From assembly GCA_027031765.1 (NCBI GenBank), contig JALVPN010000105.1, positions 1 to 35,400 of the forward strand: a stretch of DNA of 35,400 bases. The letters are read 5' to 3'. Position 1 is the first letter of the stretch, and the number at the start of each line of letters is the position of its first letter. This document shows positions 8,946 to 17,705 of this stretch, piece by piece. The notes beneath the pieces are model-generated. The model was not told the DNA's origin. It saw only the letters and a program-made list of their open reading frames with translations, and made no database searches. Made by a program: the position numbers and the translations under genes. Source of the stretch: Promethearchaeota archaeon. GTDB taxonomy: Archaea > Asgardarchaeota > Thorarchaeia > Thorarchaeales > Thorarchaeaceae.

Positions 8946-10961
8946 ATGTTCGTCCCACTCGGACTTGCTGCATGGCTTGTCTTCGCAGTCCCGCTGACCG
9001 GCGCTGCCCTCACACCGGTCTTTGCAAAGGTTCACGAGTCCCTCCGTGATGCAATGGCTGTCCTGGTTGGCTTCGTCACGGCATTCATTGCACTCGACAT
9101 GGTACCGGAGATGCTCGCTTCGCCCTCGTCGACAGACATCGTGCTCCTGAGATGGAACGTCGTCGCAGGTCATGTCATTGACTTTGGTGTCCTTGTCGAC
9201 CCGCTGAGCGTCCTCCTTGCCACCATCGCCGGTGGCATCGGCTCTCTGATAGTCCTGTTCAGTGTCGGCTACATGACCGGGTACGACGAGGACGGGAACC
9301 TGGTCAAAGACCCCGCCCTCACACGGTACTATGGCTTCATGCAGCTCTTCATCGGTGGCATGATACTCCTCGTCATGGCCGACAACCTGCTCATGACATT
9401 CATTGGCTGGGAGGTCGTCGGTATGTGCAGCTACGCGCTCATTGGTTTCTGGCACAACAGGGCGCAGCCCAGCCCGGTGCCGGAGTATGCCACCGAGGGG
9501 GAGTACAATGCAGCCTGTGGCATGAAGGCGTTCATGGTCACAAGGGTCGGTGACATCGGCCTCCTCGCCGGTATCCTCCTCCTCTATTTCATCACTGGCA
9601 CGTTCAACTACACCGAGATCCTCGAGACCGCCCCGACATGGGTTGGCGGCCTCACCTCACTGACCCTGGGTCTACTGCCCATTGCAGCACTCCTGGTCTT
9701 TGCTGGCCCCATTGGGAAGAGTGCACAGTTCCCACTCCACACATGGTTGCCGGAGGCAATGGCCGGGCCGACCACCGTCAGCGCACTGATCCACGCCGCA
9801 GCGATGGTCAAGGCCGGGGTCTACCTCGTGGCCCGTCTCGTGCCCATCTTCCTGGAGGTCTTCACAAGTGTGGCCAGCCTCATGGTCTTCTTCCAGACCG
9901 TGGCGTGGATTGGGGCCATCACAGCCTTCATGTCAGCCACCATGGCGCTCGTCCAGGACGAGATCAAGAAGGTGTTGGCGTACTCTACAATCTCACAGCT
10001 CGGCTACATGTTCATGGCGCTCGGCGCCACCGGGCTTGTCGCTGAGGGTGTCGCAGCCTACACTGCTGGCACATTCCACCTGCTCGCCCACGCCATATTC
10101 AAGGCCCTGCTGTTCCTTGCTGCAGGTTCCGTCCTCCATGCCGTGCAGAGCAAGTCCATGCGCGACATGGGGGGGCTGAGCCGTGAGATGCGGGTCACTG
10201 CTGCCACCTTCACTGTGGGCGCCCTATCCCTTGCAGGGGTGTTCCCGTTCATAGGTTTCTGGTCAAAGGAGCTCATATTCGAGGCCCTGTGGCATGGTGA
10301 GCAGTACCCCCTCTTTGCGGTGGCCTTCATAACCGCCATCCTCACAGCATTCTACACCTTCCGGATGGTCGGCATGACGTTCTTCGGTGAGAAGTCCCAG
10401 CACGTCAGGGATCTGGAGGCACACGGACACCATGTACACGAGGCGCCGCCGGTCATGACCGTACCACTGGTCCTCCTTGCCCTGGCCGCCACGGTCGGTG
10501 GGCTCTTCGAACTCGCGTTCTTCGGCTTCTTCTCCGGTGTCAGGACGGGCGAGGCCGTGCACTTCGACTGGTCTCACCTTGCCCCCTTCAGCCTCGGTGT
10601 GACGACACTCTTCACAGTGGTCGTCTGGGGTGTCGGTATAGTGCCGGCCTATCTCATCTACTTCAGGGGCGGCTATGACTTCAGTCGTCTGAAGACGGGC
10701 GCGCTCTACCGTTTCCTTGTCAACCGCTGGTACATCAACCGGGTCTACCACCGTGTGTTCGTTGACGGCTACCTGTGGCTGAGCCGGGCGTTACGTGACC
10801 GCCTTGAGGCCGGTCTGCTCGCCTCCGGCGAAGACGTTGCGAGGGGCATGGCGCGTGTGTCGCGGGGCTGGAGGCGCACAATGACCGGTGTGCTCAACAC
10901 GAATGTGCTTGCTATGATGCTCGGCATAGTGGCCTTTCTGTGCATCGTCCTGTTCCTGTAG
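8946..10961 (+). CDS. nuoL: NuoL/FpoL-like proton-translocating antiporter subunit
   Basis: 671 aa; 'FIGWEVVGMCSYALIGFW', 'GKSAQFPLHTWLPEAMAGPTTVSALIHAAAMVKAGVYLVARL' and 'VLAYSTISQLGYMF' are hallmark NuoL motifs. Confidence 0.93.
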   Translation: MFVPLGLAAWLVFAVPLTGAALTPVFAKVHESLRDAMAVLVGFVTAFIALDMVPEMLASPSSTDIVLLRWNVVAGHVIDFGVLVDPLSVLLATIAGGIGSLIVLFSVGYMTGYDEDGNLVKDPALTRYYGFMQLFIGGMILLVMADNLLMTFIGWEVVGMCSYALIGFWHNRAQPSPVPEYATEGEYNAACGMKAFMVTRVGDIGLLAGILLLYFITGTFNYTEILETAPTWVGGLTSLTLGLLPIAALLVFAGPIGKSAQFPLHTWLPEAMAGPTTVSALIHAAAMVKAGVYLVARLVPIFLEVFTSVASLMVFFQTVAWIGAITAFMSATMALVQDEIKKVLAYSTISQLGYMFMALGATGLVAEGVAAYTAGTFHLLAHAIFKALLFLAAGSVLHAVQSKSMRDMGGLSREMRVTAATFTVGALSLAGVFPFIGFWSKELIFEALWHGEQYPLFAVAFITAILTAFYTFRMVGMTFFGEKSQHVRDLEAHGHHVHEAPPVMTVPLVLLALAATVGGLFELAFFGFFSGVRTGEAVHFDWSHLAPFSLGVTTLFTVVVWGVGIVPAYLIYFRGGYDFSRLKTGALYRFLVNRWYINRVYHRVFVDGYLWLSRALRDRLEAGLLASGEDVARGMARVSRGWRRTMTGVLNTNVLAMMLGIVAFLCIVLFL

Positions 10962-10973
10962 GAGGTATGAGTC

Positions 10974-12506
10974 GTGCAAGGACTACTTGATACACTCTTC
11001 TTCGAGTACCCGATGACAACTACCCTGGTGCTCCTCCTCCTGGGCGGCCTCGTGACGGTCGTGGCAGGACAGAGGTCAGCAGCTGCGGCGAAGGCTGTCG
11101 CGGCCCTGTCACTTGCTGCAGCCCTCACGGTCAACGTCCTGCTCCTGCTCAACGTGTACCTTGCTGGCCCTGTCAGTCACCGGTTCCCATGGCTCGGTCC
11201 TGAGGAGGCACCCATTGCCACTCTCGGCTTCCTGGGTGACGGCCTGAGCGTGCCGGTGGCCGTACTGGTCCTGGCACTTGGGCTGTTCTCCGTCATCTAT
11301 TCCTTCGTATACATGCGGGGGCTCAACAACCATGGCCTGTACTACGGCCTGATGGTGTGGTTCGTCGCCGCCATGGTCGGCGTCCTGTATGCAACAGACC
11401 TCCTGCAGTTCTTTGTCTTCTACGAGGCGATGCTCGTCCCGGCCTTCGCGCTCGTCTATCTGTACGGTGTATCGGAGGACCCGGAGGTGCGCGCACGCAA
11501 TGCGCTCCAGTTCTGGGTCTGGACGGCGCTCGGTGGCCTGATCTCTCTGTTCGCAGTGTTCATGCTCTACGGGGCACTTGGTACGCTGGACATTGCAACG
11601 CTCCAGTCAATGAGAGGGCTCCTCCAGGTCGACCTTGCCCGCCTCATCGGCCTCGTGTTCCTCCTCGGCTTCGGCATCAAGCTCGGTCTTGTGCCACTCC
11701 ATGTCTGGGCACCAAGGGCCTACGGTGAGGCACCCATCCCTGTGCTGGTGCTGCTCAGCGGTGCCATGACCAAGACGGCGGCCTATGGTGTGATACGCAT
11801 TGTCATCCCGCTCTTCGCAGATGTCATGCGCTCCCTCTCAACGGGCCTGATGGCAGTGTCCCTCATCACGATGTTCTATGGTGCGGCCCTTGCAATCGCC
11901 CAGCGCGACCTCAAGATGATGCTCGCATATTCCAGCATCAGCCAGCTCGGGTACCTCATGTTCGGCTACTCCACGATGACCCTCATCGGTGTGAGCGGTG
12001 CGGTCTTCCAGCTGGTCAACCACGGGATGCTCGCGAGCCTGATGTTCTTCTGCGCCGGCGCAGTCGAGATGCGGACTGGTACTATGGAGTTCTCCGGCCT
12101 CGGCGGACTGGGCCCAAAGATGCCCGGACTGGCCACTGCCTTTGTCATTGGCGGCCTTGCACTCTCAGGGACGCCACCCATGTCCGCATTTGCTGGTGAG
12201 TGGATGATCTTTGCCGGCGCTGCCGAACGTGCTGTCCTTGCCGGTGTCGGTCAGCCCTACTACCTTGCCCTCACCGTTCTCGGTGTGGTGGCCACCGGCC
12301 TGACTGCAGCCTACTACCTCTGGGCAATACGCCGGGTCTTCTACGGGCCTGTCCCGGAGGGCCTCGAGTCAGTGACCGATGCCCCAGTCACGGTCCTGGC
12401 AATCGTGTCGTTGATTGTGCTGCCGGTCGTGGTGCTCGGTATCTGGCCACGTCTGCTCTGGGTAGTGGTGGAACGTGTCCTCTCTACTTTCCCACTAGGA
12501 GGTTGA
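10974..12506 (+). CDS. nuoM: NuoM/FpoM-like antiporter subunit
   Basis: 510 aa, GTG start preceded by GGAGGT; 'FFVFYEAMLVPAFALVYLYG', 'GFGIKLGLVPLHVWAPRAYGEAPIPVLVLLSGAMTKTAAYGVIRI', 'LKMMLAYSSISQLGYLMFG'. Confidence 0.88.
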   Translation: MQGLLDTLFFEYPMTTTLVLLLLGGLVTVVAGQRSAAAAKAVAALSLAAALTVNVLLLLNVYLAGPVSHRFPWLGPEEAPIATLGFLGDGLSVPVAVLVLALGLFSVIYSFVYMRGLNNHGLYYGLMVWFVAAMVGVLYATDLLQFFVFYEAMLVPAFALVYLYGVSEDPEVRARNALQFWVWTALGGLISLFAVFMLYGALGTLDIATLQSMRGLLQVDLARLIGLVFLLGFGIKLGLVPLHVWAPRAYGEAPIPVLVLLSGAMTKTAAYGVIRIVIPLFADVMRSLSTGLMAVSLITMFYGAALAIAQRDLKMMLAYSSISQLGYLMFGYSTMTLIGVSGAVFQLVNHGMLASLMFFCAGAVEMRTGTMEFSGLGGLGPKMPGLATAFVIGGLALSGTPPMSAFAGEWMIFAGAAERAVLAGVGQPYYLALTVLGVVATGLTAAYYLWAIRRVFYGPVPEGLESVTDAPVTVLAIVSLIVLPVVVLGIWPRLLWVVVERVLSTFPLGG

Positions 12507-12511
12507 TACAG

Positions 12512-14089
12512 GTGCAACTGTTGCAACTCTTTCCAGAGGGGCTCTACCCGGTGCTCCCCGTCCTGATACCTGTGGGCTCCGCGCTCCTGATTGCGGTGCT
12601 CGCCGTGCTGAGCCAGACAGTGCGCGGACGACAGGCACGTGGTGTGTCTGATGGCATTGCCGTCCTCGCTTTCGCAGCCACCCTCCTCTATGTCTACCAG
12701 CTGGGCGTGCGGGTGTGGGCGGGAGGTGTCCAGACCTTCGTGTGGTCCTCCGGCGGCACGACCTACCCCGGCCCGCTCGGCGTGGTGCTGGCTGCTGACG
12801 CCTTCTCTGTCTTCCTCATGGGCCTGTTCACGGTCATGGGCCTTGTGGTCTCCATCTACTCCATTGGCTACATGAGTCATGACACGGGGCTGCAACAGTA
12901 CTACGCCCTGCTCCTCATAATGGTCGGCGCAATGAACGGGGTGGTAGTTGCCTGCGACCTCTTCACGCTGTTCATGTTCTACGAGACCATGGGGCTGTCG
13001 AGCTTCGTCCTCGTTGCTTTCCGGAGGGACTGGGAGGGCATCGAGGCCGCCATAAAGTACCTCATGATGTCTGCCGTCGGCTCCACCCTCGTGCTGTTCT
13101 CTGCCAGCTACCTCTACGGCCTCACCGGCACCCTGAACATCGGGGCCATGGCACAGGCTGTGCAGTCAGACCCTGACAACCCCCTCATCGGCGTGTTGAT
13201 TGCACTGTTGACTGCTGGTTTCGGTGTAAAGGGCGCAGTCGTACCCTTCGCGGCCTGGCTGGCCGATGCACACCCGGCAGCACCCAGTGGCATCAGCGCG
13301 ATGCTCTCGGGTGTTGTCATCAAGGTCGGTATCTACGGTATTGTCCGGGTCAACGTGACACTCTTCTCTGTGAGCGTGCCCTACTTCGACTGGCCGCTCC
13401 TCCTCGCCACATTCGCACTCGTCACGATGACCGCTGGCAACTTCTGGGCCCTCACACAGACCGACCTGAAACGGATGCTTGCCTACAGCTCGATCACACA
13501 GATCGGTTTCATCCTGTTCGCATTCGGCACCTTTACGGAGTTCGGCTACCAGACCGGCACGTTCTACATCCTGAGCCACGCCCTCACGAAGGGCCTGCTG
13601 TTCCTCTGCGCAGGAGCATTCCTGCACTCCGTCGGTACACGCGACCTCAATGAACTGGAGGGCATCGGGAAGAGAATGCCCTTCACAGGTGCTGTGTTCG
13701 TCCTCGGCGTGCTCTCCCTCATGGGAATGCCACCCCTCGCTGGCTTCTACGCCAAGGTGCTCATCCTGATGGCGGGTGTCAGCGCGGGCATCACACAGAC
13801 GCCCCTGTACGTAGGGTTCACCCTCGTCGCCATCTTCAACGCACTCCTCGCCCTGGGCTACTACCTCAGGATGCTCCAGGTCGTGTGGCTCAGACCACCC
13901 AGTGACCGGGCGCAGGGTGCCCACCCGGCCAGCAGGTCAATGCAGCTGGCAATGCTCCTCATGGCCGCAGCCCTCCTCCTCATCGGCCTATACCCGGCCC
14001 CGGTGTACAGTATCGCCTCCGCCGCGGGTAGTGCGCTGTACAATGCAGGCAGCCTGGTCTCGGCAGTCCTCGGTGCACAGTCACCCTAG
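12512..14089 (+). CDS. third antiporter-like subunit (NuoN position, MrpD/MbhH/HyfB-like sequence)
   Basis: 'LFTLFMFYETMGLSSFVLVAF', 'VKGAVVPFAAWLADAHPAAPSGISAMLSGVVIKVGIYGIVRV', 'LKRMLAYSSITQIGFILFAFGT'. Start taken as GTG 12512 with SD AGGAGG; the track's start at 12200 lies inside the preceding gene. Confidence 0.85.
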   Translation: MQLLQLFPEGLYPVLPVLIPVGSALLIAVLAVLSQTVRGRQARGVSDGIAVLAFAATLLYVYQLGVRVWAGGVQTFVWSSGGTTYPGPLGVVLAADAFSVFLMGLFTVMGLVVSIYSIGYMSHDTGLQQYYALLLIMVGAMNGVVVACDLFTLFMFYETMGLSSFVLVAFRRDWEGIEAAIKYLMMSAVGSTLVLFSASYLYGLTGTLNIGAMAQAVQSDPDNPLIGVLIALLTAGFGVKGAVVPFAAWLADAHPAAPSGISAMLSGVVIKVGIYGIVRVNVTLFSVSVPYFDWPLLLATFALVTMTAGNFWALTQTDLKRMLAYSSITQIGFILFAFGTFTEFGYQTGTFYILSHALTKGLLFLCAGAFLHSVGTRDLNELEGIGKRMPFTGAVFVLGVLSLMGMPPLAGFYAKVLILMAGVSAGITQTPLYVGFTLVAIFNALLALGYYLRMLQVVWLRPPSDRAQGAHPASRSMQLAMLLMAAALLLIGLYPAPVYSIASAAGSALYNAGSLVSAVLGAQSP

Positions 14090-14156
14090 CTGCTGCAACT
14101 GTTGCGTAGTCCCTACGTCCGGCCCGGTGCCCCCTCCACCCCCTCCGGTGGTGCTG

Positions 14157-14636
14157 TCAGTGCACCCTCGACCGCAGCACCCTGTACGCGTTGTACAGGA
14201 ACAGCAGCGGCCCCGCTGGTATCATCGCCAGGTACAGCAGGATGGCGACCACTTCTTGCGTCGCAGGTGCAACACGGGACACCACGACGAGCACAACAAA
14301 GAGCACGCCCAGTCCCACAAGGTCGCGCTTCCCGACGGTCTTGTCCTCTGTGGGGCCTGCTGCCGTCGCCTCTTGGTCTGACCCTCCAATGCGTATCAGT
14401 GCAATGACAGGCACATAGGACCCGCGGGCCAGTAGCAGTGTGAGAGGCCCTAGTATGCGTTCTGGGAGAACTGTCCAGAAACTCCACACGCAGAGGCACA
14501 TCACGTAGGCTGCGGTGATGAGAAGGCCCCTGTTCCCCAGACGTAGCGAGCTGACATGACCGGGGCCCGTGTCACTACCGCGCGTATTCCAAAGCGATAT
14601 ATCGGACGCCACAGTCAGTAACAGGAGGCCACCCAT
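14157..14636 (-). CDS. small multi-TM membrane protein of unknown function (5' end uncertain)
   Basis: Hydrophobic segments 'GLLITAAYVMCLCVWSFW', 'GVLFVVLVVVSRV' and 'VVAILLYLAMIPAGPLLFLYNAYRVL'. The longest start (14636) collides head-to-head with the GIY-YIG ATG, so the true start may be internal (GTG 14504 / ATG 14501). Confidence 0.45.
   Translation of the reverse strand: MGGLLLLTVASDISLWNTRGSDTGPGHVSSLRLGNRGLLITAAYVMCLCVWSFWTVLPERILGPLTLLLARGSYVPVIALIRIGGSDQEATAAGPTEDKTVGKRDLVGLGVLFVVLVVVSRVAPATQEVVAILLYLAMIPAGPLLFLYNAYRVLRSRVH
14595..14604. promoter_or_regulatory. palindromic TATA-like element CGATATATCG
   Basis: Perfect 10-bp palindrome about 35 bp upstream of the GIY-YIG ATG, in a GC-rich context. 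Confidence 0.45.
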
Positions 14637-14928
14637 GTACTACGTCTACATCATCGAGACCGAGGACGGCACCTACTACACTGGCCAGACCAACTGCCTC
14701 CTCCGCCGACTGCGTGAGCACCTCACGTCACCGTCACGTTCAGCAGCCTACTTCAGGCTCCACGCACCGCGGTTCCTCGTATATGTGGAGGAGTGCCCCA
14801 CGCGTGCAGATGCGATGCGGCGCGAGCGTGAGATCAAGCGTGACAGGCGTCTGAAAATGAGGCTTGTACGTTCGCGTCGTGATGAGATCTCTGAGCTCCT
14901 TGCCCATGCCGCCCCTGGGCCCGACTAG
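14635..14928 (+). CDS. GIY-YIG nuclease superfamily protein (UPF0213/YhbQ-like)
   Basis: 97 aa from ATG 14635 (SD AGGAGG): 'MYYVYIIETEDGTYYTGQTNCLLRRLREHL…ADAMRREREIKRDRR' matches the GIY-YIG core and the small YhbQ-like architecture. Confidence 0.9.
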   Translation: MYYVYIIETEDGTYYTGQTNCLLRRLREHLTSPSRSAAYFRLHAPRFLVYVEECPTRADAMRREREIKRDRRLKMRLVRSRRDEISELLAHAAPGPD

Positions 14929-17693
14929 TCTGTTTCTTCACCACTCCCCTGCCCTACTCTCTCCAACAGCCTGTATACCACACGTGAGAGCGGGTCTCCT
15001 TCCTCCTCGCAGTATGAAGCGAGTCTTGCGAGCCAGTGGAGGCAGGCCCTTCTGCACTCCCTGAAGGCCGTGGGGGCCCTCAGTGCGCTGCCAACGCTGT
15101 CAAGTTGCAGGAGCGTCTTCTCAAGCCACATCAGGTACCCACTGTCCTCACCGACTGCCGTGACACCACGCTTCGAGAAGTCACCGCGTCCCTCCAGGAA
15201 GTCACAGACGATGTCGTACGTAATCCACAGGTCCCGGATGTCGCTTGCAGTACCTATCTCAGGGACACGTTGCACAAGCTTGAACGGTAGTTCAGTCCCG
15301 GCCTCCAGCCCCCGGGCATATGTCGACAGGGTCTTGACGAGGCCGTATGCACACCGTACCTCCTTGACAAGCAGGTCGAGGAAGCCACACTGCACCCACG
15401 TCCTCGGGTCTGACAGGCGGTGTGAAGTGAAGTCGGGCACAGAACAGGGCTCCTCACCTATGCGTGCGGGTCGGAGCCAGACCTCGGACAGACAGAGGCG
15501 GGTCGGCCGCCCGTCCTCAACGAGCCCGCACCCACGGGAGAATGCCATCGCTACCGCCTCGTGCATGCGCTGTCGCAACATGAAGTCGACCGCCGTTGAC
15601 GGGACTGGTGACAGGCGCCGTGAGTCCTCGAGGAAGACCATGTTGATGGCGTTCACAGGTGTCCTCACGGTCTGGTTCGCCCGCACCATCATGATGGCAA
15701 AGTCCGCGTCCGGGTCTGCACGTACTGCGGGGGTGACGTTGTCAAGGGTCTTTCGGGTGGGCCCGTCCAGGCGTGAAGCGTTGCCAGTGGGCTGGAATGC
15801 CTCCCGGGCCCAGACGACTTGGACCTTCTCGTGGCTGTCCTGTGGGAACGTTGTGAGGAACCTGACCCGGTTGTGGAGTATCTCCCATGCATAGTGGTAG
15901 TTCTGGTGGGTCATGGTTTCCAGTAGCACCTTCTCCCTGAACGGGTGGTGGAAGAAGACATACATCCTGCGGATGTCGGCCCCACTGACCTTGCTCGCAT
16001 ACCGTCCGACAAGGTCGCGCTCAATTATCCATGCACCGCCACCGGTCGCAATCCACCCGAGCGTCCCATATCCAGCAAGCTCAAGGGTCGGCATGGTGTC
16101 TGACAGTCGCTTCCCACGGAGCTGCGGCATGTCCACAGTCCTGTGTACTCCACCGGCCTTCTGGCCGTCCCCGTCGGTCACTGTGTTGTCTGCGGCCATG
16201 GTGCCATTGCCTGCGACGGCCTCTCCGGTCCACGCCTCGACCAGTGCGCAGACCCGCCGGCGCTGTGGTGTGTCAAGGCCAAGCAGACCGACGACCCCTG
16301 CAGTCGCAAGAGTGGCCCCCGGGTTGAGGGTGTCAAGGAGCGTGTCTGCCCTCCGTGTCTGTGGTAGCAGGTTGACCCGTAGCAGGCCACATGCCAGCTC
16401 CTCGTCCACCTCTTCAGGTGTGCAGCTCCTCAGTCTCCTCTCAACCGCCTGTGAGACCCGGTGGAGCGTGTGCTGCCTGCGCACATACCCTTCAAGGGCC
16501 AGTGCGATGTTGCTGCTGTCGACCAGCCTGATGCTGTTGCCGTCGAACTCGCCCTCAAAGATGTCCTCGAGGAGGAGCCGCTGGCGTCTCGTCATGGTGT
16601 CCGTAGACTGGAACTCTTCGAGGAACTCCAGTGTCCGGGGCTGCATGTGTCCCTCCGCATCAGGGACGTGATACCCTGTCACGACCAGTGCCATGACGGG
16701 CCGCCCTGTCACGTTGTCGTGGGGCCGCCTCATCATGGTCGCCGAGAACCCCGTCACCCCACTGAGCTCCAGTACCGGTGCGCTCCCAGCATGCGTGTTG
16801 ACCACACCGTGGGCACCGTCCCAATGGACCGTCCACACCTCCTCTCCCCCAGTGTCAGTACTCCTGTCGACCACCTTGAGGTCATGGTCCTTCACTGCCA
16901 GTCGTATGAGGTTCCGGACAGCGCCCTCGTCGAACAGGGGCGGCACACCGTCTATAGTGCTGCACAGCACCCGGAGGAGTTCCCCAAACCTGTGCATGTT
17001 GCCGTTGGCATAGTCGTGCGCAGTGATCCCCCGTGCGAGCACCTTCACAATGTTGGTCGACCGCGGGTCGAGCCATGCAGCAGCCCTCTCCCGGAGCGAC
17101 AGGTCTGCACACCTCTCCAGCTCGTGTGCGAGTATTTCGACCTCCGTGCCAGTGAGTGGTGGGTTCATATACTCCATCCCGGGCAGCGTGCTCACATCGA
17201 CCTGCACCGAGGCCTCCAGCAGGGCAGCAGGTGCCCGCGTCGACTGGCGCACCAGGGTCTCCATCAGCTGCACGTAGTTCACGAGGAGGACGAGCTCCCA
17301 GACCGTCATCCCTGTGGCCTCCTCCAGCTTCACGACATGACCCGCAGAGCCTATGCCGAGGAGCGGCCGGATGCGTCCCGGGTCTGAGAGGAGCTGTGCC
17401 CGCAGCGCGTCCCTGTCATGCTGCCATGTCCACTCTATCAGTGCCCTCCCGACTACAACAATGATTGCCGTGCCGATGGCCATGAGGACCGGTATCGTCA
17501 GGTCGACCAGTGCTGGCCACTCGATGTCCGTGACGAACTGGTAGCCGAACAGCACTACAACCATGCGCTCCGCCTCAGTGGTGAGGCCGAGCATGACGAA
17601 GGTCGGGAATGAGAGCAGGGAAACGACCCCTGCGATGTTCCACTCTTGCAGGAACGCCTTGACCGTTTCTCGTAACTGTGCCCTGTACCGCAT
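14925..17693 (-). CDS. large membrane-anchored protein of unknown function (922 aa)
   Basis: Long ORF with two N-terminal hydrophobic helices ('GVVSLLSFPTFVMLGL', 'LTIPVLMAIGTAIIVVVGRAL') and a ~800-aa soluble region in which I recognise no family. Begins 12 nt after the Nudix ORF. Confidence 0.8.
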   Translation of the reverse strand: MRYRAQLRETVKAFLQEWNIAGVVSLLSFPTFVMLGLTTEAERMVVVLFGYQFVTDIEWPALVDLTIPVLMAIGTAIIVVVGRALIEWTWQHDRDALRAQLLSDPGRIRPLLGIGSAGHVVKLEEATGMTVWELVLLVNYVQLMETLVRQSTRAPAALLEASVQVDVSTLPGMEYMNPPLTGTEVEILAHELERCADLSLRERAAAWLDPRSTNIVKVLARGITAHDYANGNMHRFGELLRVLCSTIDGVPPLFDEGAVRNLIRLAVKDHDLKVVDRSTDTGGEEVWTVHWDGAHGVVNTHAGSAPVLELSGVTGFSATMMRRPHDNVTGRPVMALVVTGYHVPDAEGHMQPRTLEFLEEFQSTDTMTRRQRLLLEDIFEGEFDGNSIRLVDSSNIALALEGYVRRQHTLHRVSQAVERRLRSCTPEEVDEELACGLLRVNLLPQTRRADTLLDTLNPGATLATAGVVGLLGLDTPQRRRVCALVEAWTGEAVAGNGTMAADNTVTDGDGQKAGGVHRTVDMPQLRGKRLSDTMPTLELAGYGTLGWIATGGGAWIIERDLVGRYASKVSGADIRRMYVFFHHPFREKVLLETMTHQNYHYAWEILHNRVRFLTTFPQDSHEKVQVVWAREAFQPTGNASRLDGPTRKTLDNVTPAVRADPDADFAIMMVRANQTVRTPVNAINMVFLEDSRRLSPVPSTAVDFMLRQRMHEAVAMAFSRGCGLVEDGRPTRLCLSEVWLRPARIGEEPCSVPDFTSHRLSDPRTWVQCGFLDLLVKEVRCAYGLVKTLSTYARGLEAGTELPFKLVQRVPEIGTASDIRDLWITYDIVCDFLEGRGDFSKRGVTAVGEDSGYLMWLEKTLLQLDSVGSALRAPTAFRECRRACLHWLARLASYCEEEGDPLSRVVYRLLERVGQGSGEETD

Positions 17694-17705
17694 GTCAGCA
17701 CCGCC

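Noticed and set aside
13166-13924. 252-aa minus-strand ORF opposite the third antiporter subunit
   Set aside because: Highly charged His/Glu/Asp-rich product is the expected complement of hydrophobic TM codons.
12512-14105. Identical palindromic 12-mer TGCAACTGTTGC at the start (12513) and just after the end (14094) of the third antiporter gene
   Set aside because: In 35 kb, on the order of tens of identical 12-mer pairs are expected by chance (about 6e8 pairs / 1.7e7 possible 12-mers), and the first copy encodes MQLLQL. Flanking placement is intriguing but not significant on its own.
16461-17387. 308-aa plus-strand ORF inside the 922-aa gene
   Set aside because: Low-complexity His/Pro/Val/Leu-rich composition without a domain. 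The minus ORF is much longer and has TM helices and an operon context.
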